This document shows, piece by piece, positions 1-5,968 of a DNA stretch of 11,772 nt (positions are counted from its first letter, which is position 1; the number at the start of each line of letters is the position of its first letter). Under the pieces are notes generated by a model. That model searched no databases, had not been told where the DNA came from, and worked only from the letters and a program-made list of their open reading frames with translations. The stretch is from the NCBI GenBank assembly GCA_013298335.1, contig JAAFHI010000039.1:1-11772 (forward strand). The letters are read 5' to 3'. The translations under genes were made by a program, and so were the position numbers. The DNA comes from Actinomycetota bacterium. Lineage in GTDB: Bacteria > Acidobacteriota > Blastocatellia > Chloracidobacteriales > Chloracidobacteriaceae.

Positions 1-264
1 GTCTCAAGGCAGGGAAAACAGCAGAAATTGTTGGTGCGAACCTTTCAGGCCCTGAAGGAGTTCGAGGTTTCCCCCGGTCTCGAAAAAAGAGCCTCGATTG
101 GAACGCAAACAAAGCGCCGCCTGATCGACCATGAAAACCGCGTCATGGACGACACGGTCCTTGGGACGAAATTTCCTTTCGACAACCGTGACGTCGCCGA
201 AGTCCTCGGCCAGATCTGTCAGTCGCTGCTGCGTCGTGACGCGGAGGAATACTGCCGGAAATGA
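1..264 (+). CDS. C-terminal end of an unrecognised protein (5' end outside window)
   Basis: Frame 1 is open from the left edge of the window to a TGA at 262-264, giving 87 residues of a C-terminus. I do not recognise the family. The visible part is charged and soluble, with no membrane segment. It includes a stretch reading KRRLIDHENRVMDD and ends LLRRDAEEYCRK. Codon third positions are rich in C and G in this frame, as in the neighbouring genes (runs such as AAG CGC CGC CTG ATC GAC), and both other plus frames and the minus frames are interrupted or look poor. The stop codon is immediately followed by the 41-bp hairpin, as expected for the end of a transcript. It converges on the kinase gene. 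It could instead be a chance open frame, since only 264 bases are visible. Confidence 0.55.
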   Translation, partial: VSRQGKQQKLLVRTFQALKEFEVSPGLEKRASIGTQTKRRLIDHENRVMDDTVLGTKFPFDNRDVAEVLGQICQSLLRRDAEEYCRK

Positions 265-368
265 GTCTGGGAGTCTTGGGAGTCTGGTGGGTCTTGGGAG
301 TCAAAAAAGTGGTGGGGAGGTATTTTATGACTCCCGAGACCCACCAGACTCCCAAGACTTCCAGACTC
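263..368. repeat. 41-bp near-perfect inverted repeat between convergent genes, probable bidirectional terminator
   Basis: The left arm is 263-303 and the right arm 328-368, with 39 of 41 positions complementary and a 24-nt loop. Both mismatches become G-U pairs in a plus-strand transcript but A-C mismatches in a minus-strand transcript, so the RNA hairpin is unbroken only in the plus direction. The A-run at 303-308 and the T-run at 323-326 add four more possible pairs inside the loop. The left arm is itself a degenerate tandem array of GAGTCTKGG-like units (263-270, 271-279, 280-289, 290-297, 298-302). It lies exactly between the stop of the left-edge gene and the stop of the kinase gene (374-376), so termination is the obvious role. 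The length and repetitive make-up are unusual for a simple terminator and fit a dispersed repeat element. Confidence 0.9.
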
Positions 369-373
369 TTCCT

Positions 374-2140
374 TCAGATGTCCTGATCCATCTCGGGCAT
401 CTGGGTAAAGGTGACGTTGGTTTTGGTCCGCAGGGCGAGATTGATGTTGTCCACGAGGTGTCGCCAGCCGACGCGCGCCTGTGTCGAGGCGAGCATCCGT
501 TTCACCGGATCGGCGGAAGTCTGACGGGCCATATTGATGAGCTGGGGCGTCAGTTTGAAGCGGCACACCGGGAACGAGTTCTGCGGATTGAGGTTTTCTA
601 CGAAAAGCAGGTTTCGCATGCCGAGACCGAGTTTCACCATCGCGACCGAATGCCGCCAGGCATTGCGCGTGTCGAGTCGGATGACCTCTTCGATGACGGC
701 GCGAATGGGCGACGGTACCATTCCCCTTGCCGCGCGGGTGCGAACCGCTTCCGCAATCCGGGCTTCGAGGCTGTGTGGCGGCAGCAAAACCGAGTTCTGC
801 GTCGGCACAAGCTGGAGATCTCCGCCCATCGAATCCGGGCCGGTCCCGGGAACGAGTTGAATCGAGCCGATCATCTCGCATTCGAGCAGCGCGCTTTCCC
901 ATACCAACTGCCCGAGCAGGCTGGCATTGGCTCGCGCGGGCAGGTGGAGCAGTTTGGTCCACGCATCAACCGGTGTCGCGGGCGGCACGAACTGATCCCC
1001 GAACAGAAGCACAACTTCACTGGCCGTCAACCGGGCCGTGTTTTGAGTGGCAACCGAGAGGCCGGGCTGCGGCGCAACATACGAAGCGGCGTGGGGGACG
1101 TTGACGGGCGGCGGTTGTGACGCCGGGGTCGCGCTTGCGGCGCTCGTGACCGGTTTCCCGCATTTCATGCAAAACTTTGCGTTGGTCGAAAGTTGCGTGC
1201 CGCAGGCCATGCAGAATCGCGATGCCGGCTGCGGCTGTGTATTCGGCTCGAATATCCCCGCCGGAATAATCGGAATCGGCTGCACGACGGTTGCGGCAAT
1301 TTGTTCCTGGCCGACGCCCGCCTGAAACGCCGTATCGAGCCGCTTGCGCATTTCCTTGGCGGATGCAATGCGTTCATCACGGGCCACCGCCATCGCCTGC
1401 TGGACGATTTCCGCCACCGTCCGCGGGACCAGCGGGTTCATTTCGCTCGCCAGCTTCTGCGGGTCAGGTTGGCGATGAATGATGGCGTCGGCGCGTGCCA
1501 GCGCGTCAATCGGCGGAACGCCGGTCAACAGGCTGAAAATTGTGGCTGCCGCCGAATAAAGATCGCTTCTCGGGTCGGTCCCGGACCCGCGCATCTGTTC
1601 GAGCGAGGCAAAAATCGGGGTGTAACCAGTGATGCTTTTGGCCGGTCCGCCCGACAGTTCGCCTTTCGCAAGCCCGAAATCGAGCAGGACGATTTCCCCC
1701 TCCGGCGTGAGTTTGATGTTCTGGGGCTTGATGTCGCGGTGAATGATCGGAGGTTTGCGCGAATGCAGATATTCGAGGGCATCCAGCAACTGATCGGCCC
1801 AACTGGCGACCTGCGAGGGCAGGAACGGGCCGTTGTTGTTGGTCAGCAGTTCGGCGAGATCTTCGCCGGGAATGTACTGCATGACCAGAAAATGACCTGA
1901 ATCCTCGGCGAAATGGTCGATGACGACCGGTAAAGTCCGGTGGCGCAATCCGTTGAGGAGGATGGCCTCCCGCTCGAACGCCTGCACCAGCACCTCGCCT
2001 TCGACGATCATCTGCTTGAGCGCCACGGTGCTGCCGAACCGCTGGTCAATGGCTTTATACACCGCTCCCATGCCGCCCTGACCGAGTTGTTTGATGATTT
2101 TGTAGCGGTTTTGGAGGAGGGTGTCCGGGGTCAGATTCAT
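374..2140 (-). CDS. Soluble Hanks-type Ser/Thr protein kinase with zinc ribbon and uncharacterised C-terminal domain
   Basis: This 588-residue protein is a PknB-type kinase that would phosphorylate Ser/Thr on unknown targets. The kinase domain covers about residues 13-270: glycine loop GQGGMGAVY at 20-28, ATP lysine K42, helix-C Glu58, catalytic HRDIKPQN at 134-141 and DFG at 154-156. The usual APE motif reads SLE (179-181), without the proline. A Pro-rich linker leads to a zinc ribbon of two CxxC pairs (C310/C313 and C324/C327). About 250 residues follow that I cannot assign; they look mostly helical. No transmembrane segment is seen, so unlike PknB it is probably cytosolic. I chose ATG at 2140 over an upstream TTG at 2176 because the protein then starts MNLTPDTLL just ahead of the kinase fold. 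No strong ribosome site is visible, only a GAAAGAAAAAG purine run. It is divergent from msrB. Confidence 0.93.
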   Translation of the reverse strand: MNLTPDTLLQNRYKIIKQLGQGGMGAVYKAIDQRFGSTVALKQMIVEGEVLVQAFEREAILLNGLRHRTLPVVIDHFAEDSGHFLVMQYIPGEDLAELLTNNNGPFLPSQVASWADQLLDALEYLHSRKPPIIHRDIKPQNIKLTPEGEIVLLDFGLAKGELSGGPAKSITGYTPIFASLEQMRGSGTDPRSDLYSAAATIFSLLTGVPPIDALARADAIIHRQPDPQKLASEMNPLVPRTVAEIVQQAMAVARDERIASAKEMRKRLDTAFQAGVGQEQIAATVVQPIPIIPAGIFEPNTQPQPASRFCMACGTQLSTNAKFCMKCGKPVTSAASATPASQPPPVNVPHAASYVAPQPGLSVATQNTARLTASEVVLLFGDQFVPPATPVDAWTKLLHLPARANASLLGQLVWESALLECEMIGSIQLVPGTGPDSMGGDLQLVPTQNSVLLPPHSLEARIAEAVRTRAARGMVPSPIRAVIEEVIRLDTRNAWRHSVAMVKLGLGMRNLLFVENLNPQNSFPVCRFKLTPQLINMARQTSADPVKRMLASTQARVGWRHLVDNINLALRTKTNVTFTQMPEMDQDI

Positions 2141-2162
2141 CGTCTTTTTCTTTCGGACGCGC

Positions 2163-2178
2163 CATTGGGCGGCCAATG
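2163..2178. promoter_or_regulatory. Short inverted repeat upstream of the kinase start
   Basis: CATTGG and CCAATG form perfect 6-bp arms around a 4-base spacer. The repeat lies 23 bp upstream of the kinase ATG and downstream of the candidate kinase promoter, so it could be an operator or a small 5'-leader hairpin. Six-bp arms can occur by chance, and no regulator gene in the window points to it. Confidence 0.22.
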
Positions 2179-2214
2179 TTTCGGGATGGCGAGGTGGCTT
2201 GTGTTCAAAAACGG

Positions 2215-2244
2215 AATATGAAAGATGCAGACCGGTTCATTCAA
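2215..2244 (-). promoter_or_regulatory. Candidate sigma70-like promoter for the kinase gene
   Basis: Read on the minus strand, TTGAAT (2244-2239) and CATATT (2220-2215) are separated by 18 bases. Each matches its -35 or -10 consensus at four of six positions. A transcript would start near 2208, leaving a leader of roughly 68 nt that contains the small inverted repeat. The match is modest and was found by eye. I saw no convincing promoter for msrB in the opposite direction. Confidence 0.25.
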
Positions 2245-2382
2245 GCCGTCTCCGACCCTCGCGGGGCGGAAAGAGCATCGGCGAATCTGGAATAAATCAT
2301 CCGCGGGACGGATACCCGAAGTGAAACGCCCGGCGGCTTTGGGCTTCCGGGTATTCATTCTCCCGACATTTGCGAGGTTGTC

Positions 2383-2793
2383 ATGTCCGAAAATAAATTC
2401 AAGGTCGTCAAAACCGACGATGAGTGGCAAAAGGAACTGACCCCGGAACAATTCGCCGTCGCGCGACTCAAGGGGACGGAACGGGCCTTTACCGGAAAAC
2501 TCTACAAGGAAAAGCGGAGCGGAACCTACAACTGCATCTGTTGTAATACTCCCCTGTTCAAATCCGACACGAAATTCGAATCCGGCTCGGGTTGGCCGAG
2601 TTTCTGGGACCCGGTTTCCCCCGAGGCGGTCGTGACCGAAACCGATACCAGCTTCGGCATGGCCCGGACCGAAGTCATGTGCGCGGCCTGCGGCGCTCAC
2701 CTCGGGCACGTTTTTCCGGATGGTCCGCGGCAGACGACGGGGTTGCGCTACTGCATCAACTCGGTTTCGATGGATTTCACTCCGGAAGAGTAG
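2383..2793 (+). CDS. msrB: Peptide-methionine (R)-S-oxide reductase MsrB
   Basis: MsrB reduces the R form of methionine sulfoxide in proteins, normally drawing electrons from thioredoxin. The 136-residue protein is the normal single-domain length. Two zinc-binding CxxC pairs are present (C51/C54 and C100/C103), as are the family motifs SGSGWPSFW (67-75) and GHVFPDGP (108-115). The catalytic cysteine C124 lies in [11 protein letters not shown]. There is no signal peptide, so it acts in the cytoplasm. The ATG at 2383 has an AGG at 2375-2377 at suitable spacing. The stop is followed after only 7 bp by bshB1, so the two are very likely co-transcribed, which links protein repair to low-molecular-weight thiol synthesis. 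No fused MsrA domain is present. Confidence 0.97.
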   Translation: MSENKFKVVKTDDEWQKELTPEQFAVARLKGTERAFTGKLYKEKRSGTYNCICCNTPLFKSDTKFESGSGWPSFWDPVSPEAVVTETDTSFGMARTEVMCAACGAHLGHVFPDGPRQTTGLRYCINSVSMDFTPEE

Positions 2794-2800
2794 GCGGGCC

Positions 2801-3523
2801 ATGAAAACCGAACCGATTCCCGTCGATGTACTGGCCGTTGGGGCACATCCCGACGACATCGAACTCTCGATGGCCGGGACGCTGCTCAAGCTCGGCGCGC
2901 TCGGCTATCGCATCGGTTTGGTTGACCTGACGCGCGGCGAACTCGGCTCAAGGGGAACGCCCGCCGACCGCCGCGCGGAGGCGCTCGAAGCCGCCCATCG
3001 CCTCGATGCGGCCTTCCGGGCGAATCTCGACCTGCCTGACGGCGCCGTTTCCGCTACTGAAGACGCCCGCCGCGTGATGGTTCGGGTGATTCGCCGCTCC
3101 CGTCCGAAAATCATTTTTACCCACCATCCGACCGAGGAGCACCCCGATCACGTTCACGGCTCCCGCATTGTCGCCGAAGCCTGTCACCACGCCCGGCTCG
3201 TAAATTACGACCGCGAACCCGGCCTTGAGCGCCACCGACCCAACGCGCTCATCCATTTTGCCGTGACGCCGAACGTTCTCCCGACTTTCTTCGTAGACAT
3301 CTCGGAACATTTCGACGCCAAATACCACGTCATCACCGCGCACGCTTCCCAGTTTCATCGTCCCGGCAGTCGCGAACCCGAAACCTATCTTTCGAAAGGC
3401 GATTTCCTGAAACAGCGCAGAGCGACCGATATCCACCGGGGCGGTCTCATCGGGGTGTCGGCGGCGGAAGGATTCGTCGTTTCGCAGCCGCTGGCCGTGG
3501 CCGATCCGGTTGCCTTCTTTTAG
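2801..3523 (+). CDS. bshB1: Bacillithiol biosynthesis deacetylase BshB1 (PIG-L/LmbE fold)
   Basis: BshB removes the acetyl group from GlcNAc-malate, the second step in making bacillithiol, using a zinc ion. The 240-residue protein is the usual length. It shows the PIG-L zinc motif AHPDDIE (15-21: H16 and D19 as ligands, D18 as general base) and a second motif EEHPDH (112-117) supplying H117. The DLTRGELGSRGT segment (42-53) is characteristic of the BshB1 branch rather than of MshB or generic LmbE proteins. I took the ATG at 2801 because the longer frame opening at 2720 would overlap msrB by more than 70 bp with unrelated sequence. The ribosome site AGGCGGG lies in the 7-bp gap and overlaps the msrB stop, a sign of coupled translation. 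bshA follows after 133 bp. Confidence 0.95.
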   Translation: MKTEPIPVDVLAVGAHPDDIELSMAGTLLKLGALGYRIGLVDLTRGELGSRGTPADRRAEALEAAHRLDAAFRANLDLPDGAVSATEDARRVMVRVIRRSRPKIIFTHHPTEEHPDHVHGSRIVAEACHHARLVNYDREPGLERHRPNALIHFAVTPNVLPTFFVDISEHFDAKYHVITAHASQFHRPGSREPETYLSKGDFLKQRRATDIHRGGLIGVSAAEGFVVSQPLAVADPVAFF

Positions 3524-3648
3524 GGATCAGGGTTCAGGCATCAGGTTTTGAAGCTCGCCCTTGTTTCACTGAACTTTTTGAATAGCCCCGATTGCCCGGT
3601 AAATCTTTGAAGTGACCGAAACCGAAACTGATTCCTGATTCCTGCTCC
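3524..3648. repeat. Heptamer arrays forming a 21-bp imperfect inverted repeat between bshB1 and bshA
   Basis: Directly after the bshB1 stop are three tandem heptamers, GATCAGG, GTTCAGG and CATCAGG (3525-3545). Near the end of the spacer is the reverse-complement pattern, GATTCCT twice in tandem. The arms 3524-3544 and 3628-3648 match at 17 of 21 positions, plus one G-U pair, with 83 bases between them. The right arm ends 8 bp before the bshA ATG and occupies the place where a Shine-Dalgarno sequence would be; none is seen there. It could be a dispersed intergenic element or could limit bshA translation. There is no T-run after the right arm, so a simple terminator is unlikely. Confidence 0.75.
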
Positions 3649-3656
3649 GGACACCT

Positions 3657-4805
3657 ATGAACATCGGCATTACCTGTTACTCATCCTACGGTGGAAGCGG
3701 CATCGTGGCTTCCGAACTCGGCATGGAACTCGCGGCCCGTGGCCACAAGGTCCACTTTATCGCCGCCTCGTTGCCGACGCGTCTGACGCGCCTGAATTCC
3801 AATATTCAGTTTCATGAAGTCGAGACCACCAACTACGCTCTGTTTGACCACGCGCCCTATTCTCTGGCGCTGGCCGTCCGGATGGCCGAGGTCATCGTCG
3901 AGCAGAACCTCGATCTGCTCCACGTCCACTATGCGATTCCCCACTCGGTCAGCGCCTTCCTTGCGCGCGAGATGATCAAGGAAACGCGGCGAATTCCCTA
4001 CGTGACGACCCTGCACGGAACCGACATCACGCTCGTCGGGACCGACCGTTCCTATCTGCCCATCACCCGTTTTGCAATTATTCAGAGCGACGGCGTCACG
4101 TCGATTTCCCAGTATCTCAAGGACGAAACCTGTAAGGAGTTCGATATCTGCGGTGAACGGACCATTGAAGTCATTCCGAATTTCATCAATCCGACCATCT
4201 ACAAACGGACGCCGAATCCCGAACTCCGCGCGAAATTCGCCGCCCCCGACGAACCCCTGCTGGTCCACGTTTCAAACTTCCGCGCCGTCAAGCGCGTGAC
4301 CGACTGCATTCGCATCCTCGACAAACTCAACCGTCGCATTCCCGTGAAACTGGTCATGGTCGGCGACGGTCCGGAACGCTCGCAGGCCCAGTGGCTCGCC
4401 CGGCAGAAAGGCATTGCCGATCGCGTCCACTTCGTCGGAAAGCAGCCCGACATTCCCTCCTACCTGTCCATTTCCGACCTGCTGCTGCTGCCGAGCGAGT
4501 CGGAGTCGTTCGGACTTTCCGCGCTCGAAGCCATGGCCTGCGAAGTCCCCGTCATTGCCAGCGCTACCGGAGGGCTCCCGGAAGTCGTCACGCACGGCCA
4601 GACCGGATTTCTGGCGGAAGTCGGCGACACTGACGCCATGGCCCGATTCGCCGGGGAGATTCTCGGCGATTCCGCGCTCCGGGACGCCATGAAACTCGAG
4701 TGCCGCCGGGTTGCCGTCGAGAATTTCAATGCGACCGAGATCATCACGCAGTACGAACGCTACTACGAACGCATTCTCGAAGCCTTCGACACCCCCCAAA
4801 AGTAA
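3657..4805 (+). CDS. bshA: N-acetyl-alpha-D-glucosaminyl L-malate synthase BshA
   Basis: BshA is the GT4 glycosyltransferase that joins GlcNAc from UDP-GlcNAc to L-malate, the first committed step of bacillithiol synthesis, in the cytoplasm. The 382-residue protein matches the family length. Visible signatures are the N-terminal loop [12 protein letters not shown] (11-22), HVHYAIPH (89-96), [12 protein letters not shown] (117-128), SNFRAVKR (206-213) and the GT4 EX7E motif, E283 and E291, in [13 protein letters not shown]. These are typical of BshA rather than of general GT4 enzymes. The ATG at 3657 has no clear ribosome-binding site; the sequence before it is the arm of an inverted repeat. 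Next to bshB1 this gives two of the three pathway enzymes. BshC is absent from the window and must be elsewhere if the pathway is complete. Confidence 0.96.
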   Translation: MNIGITCYSSYGGSGIVASELGMELAARGHKVHFIAASLPTRLTRLNSNIQFHEVETTNYALFDHAPYSLALAVRMAEVIVEQNLDLLHVHYAIPHSVSAFLAREMIKETRRIPYVTTLHGTDITLVGTDRSYLPITRFAIIQSDGVTSISQYLKDETCKEFDICGERTIEVIPNFINPTIYKRTPNPELRAKFAAPDEPLLVHVSNFRAVKRVTDCIRILDKLNRRIPVKLVMVGDGPERSQAQWLARQKGIADRVHFVGKQPDIPSYLSISDLLLLPSESESFGLSALEAMACEVPVIASATGGLPEVVTHGQTGFLAEVGDTDAMARFAGEILGDSALRDAMKLECRRVAVENFNATEIITQYERYYERILEAFDTPQK

Positions 4806-4835
4806 CCTGACAGTTTTTGCTTGAACCGACCGACT

Positions 4836-4882
4836 GAATCGGGGACACTCGCGTCCTAACCACAACATTGCGTCCCCGATTC
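4836..4882 (+). promoter_or_regulatory. Intercistronic hairpin between bshA and the DUF1350 gene
   Basis: GAATCGGGGAC (4836-4846) and GTCCCCGATTC (4872-4882) are perfect 11-bp complementary arms with a 25-nt loop; T4835 and G4883 can add a wobble pair. The hairpin starts 30 nt after the bshA stop and ends just before the purine-rich GAGAGCGAG ribosome site of the next gene. There is no T-run after it, so it looks more like an RNA-processing, stability or attenuation element than an intrinsic terminator. Confidence 0.65.
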
Positions 4883-4903
4883 GTTGAGAGCGAGCATCTA
4901 CCG

Positions 4904-5866
4904 ATGGCCTTCGATTCCTCCGTTCGTGCGACCTTTCGGTGCATTTCCGGCGCGTACGTTGCTGAAAACCCCGAGCAACGTGGCGTCATCGAGTTTTACG
5001 GCGGCGCCTTTTTCGAACTTCTCCCGCAGGTTTCCTACGAATATCTCCTTCAGGGCCTCTTTGATCTTGGCTACACGATCATTGCCGCCCCCTTTCAGTT
5101 CTCGCTCGACCACATGCATGTGGCGCTCAATCTGGTCGAGATTCGAGACAACATCCAGAACGCACTCGGGTTGCCCCCCTCCTGTCGCGAATTCCCGCAT
5201 TTCTGGCTCGGGCACAGCGTCGGCTGCAAAATCATTTCCCTGCTTGAAGTGCTGACCAACGTTCCGAAAGGCGACGGGATCGCCAATGAACCCTCGGTTC
5301 TCATGGCCCCCGATATCGCCGATACGAGTGGAACCGTTCCGTGGCCGTTCTGGAAAATCCTCGATGCCATCGGGAAGGGCGTCTCGCCAACCAAGGCCCA
5401 GACCAAGACCCTGATTGAAGTTCGAACCGATCTGTTCACCCTGTGTGGCATCGTCTCTTTCGCGGATGACGACATTGCCGGAAATGTCGCCGGCACCCTT
5501 CCGAAAAACGGCGACAGTGACGTGAAGTGGTTCGTGGATGAACTCAGGAAACGCGATGACGCCCGGAGGCGCGATCTCTTCCTCAACCGCGAACTCCCCG
5601 GCGGACACCTCGCGCCAATCGGTTTCCGCTTCGGGCCGTGGCTGGTGGATGCCCAACCCGGCGACTGGATTGAGCGCGTTCCCAAGGTACATTCCGTCGA
5701 AACCGACTCCGACGAGATTGACGCATTGGTCATGACCCTGGCGGGTTTCTTCGAAACACTCAGTCAGCGACTTCCGACCGCCAAGGAACTTGACTACACC
5801 CTTACCGAGCAGTTGCGAAGCAAACTTGTGGCACGACACGATTTTCGCGCCAACTGCGATGTTTAG
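4904..5866 (+). CDS. DUF1350 family alpha/beta-hydrolase-like protein
   Basis: This 320-residue protein resembles DUF1350, a family best known from cyanobacteria and chloroplasts and without an established reaction. Family features seen are an N-terminal strand ending in FYGGAFFELLPQVSYEYLL, then IIAAPF and SLDHMHVA, and a nucleophile elbow LGHSVGCK with Ser105. Near the C-terminus GGHLAP holds His235, a plausible catalytic histidine. A lipase- or esterase-like serine hydrolase is therefore possible, but the acid residue cannot be fixed by eye and activity is inferred. There is no signal peptide or membrane helix. I chose ATG at 4904, with GAGCGAG nine bases upstream, over a TTG at 4868 because alignment to the family begins just after it. 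It lies between bshA and a PIG-L gene, probably co-transcribed. Confidence 0.82.
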   Translation: MAFDSSVRATFRCISGAYVAENPEQRGVIEFYGGAFFELLPQVSYEYLLQGLFDLGYTIIAAPFQFSLDHMHVALNLVEIRDNIQNALGLPPSCREFPHFWLGHSVGCKIISLLEVLTNVPKGDGIANEPSVLMAPDIADTSGTVPWPFWKILDAIGKGVSPTKAQTKTLIEVRTDLFTLCGIVSFADDDIAGNVAGTLPKNGDSDVKWFVDELRKRDDARRRDLFLNRELPGGHLAPIGFRFGPWLVDAQPGDWIERVPKVHSVETDSDEIDALVMTLAGFFETLSQRLPTAKELDYTLTEQLRSKLVARHDFRANCDV

Positions 5867-5896
5867 GAATGCTTCGGGCAGTCCATCCGCACGACA

Positions 5897-5918
5897 CGGT
5901 TTACAACGTTACAAACCG
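5897..5918. promoter_or_regulatory. 22-bp palindrome upstream of the exported PIG-L gene
   Basis: CGGTTT-AC-AACGTT-AC-AAACCG reads the same on both strands except for the two AC spacers: 18 of 22 positions are symmetric. It ends 50 bp upstream of the ATG at 5969, a fitting position for a dimeric repressor or activator site. The regulator is unknown, and no promoter boxes are convincing around it. A chance palindrome is possible. Confidence 0.4.
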
Positions 5919-5968
5919 CGTTACCCTTGCGCGCACTGTCCGAAACTTCCTTTCCATCGAGTCGAAGC

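Noticed and set aside
263..368. CRISPR array or tandem spacer structure in the repeated GAGTCTTGG segment
   Set aside because: The units are 8-10 nt and contiguous, with no unique spacers and no cas gene; the structure is an inverted repeat.
131..1120. Long open frame on the plus strand opposite the kinase gene
   Set aside because: It lies antisense to a clear kinase coding region, its translation is Arg/His/Gly-rich without any fold, and it arises from the GC-rich third positions of the real gene.
2720..2800. Upstream extension of bshB1 within the msrB 3' end
   Set aside because: The extra 27 residues are out-of-frame msrB sequence, while the ATG at 2801 has its own ribosome site and matches the family start.
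2137..2889. Minus-strand open frame crossing msrB and the kinase start
   Set aside because: It overlaps the conserved msrB gene fully and the kinase and bshB1 starts, with no recognisable motif.
4898..5839. 313-codon open frame on the minus strand opposite the DUF1350 gene
   Set aside because: The plus-strand protein has recognisable family motifs; the minus-strand translation has none and no ribosome site.
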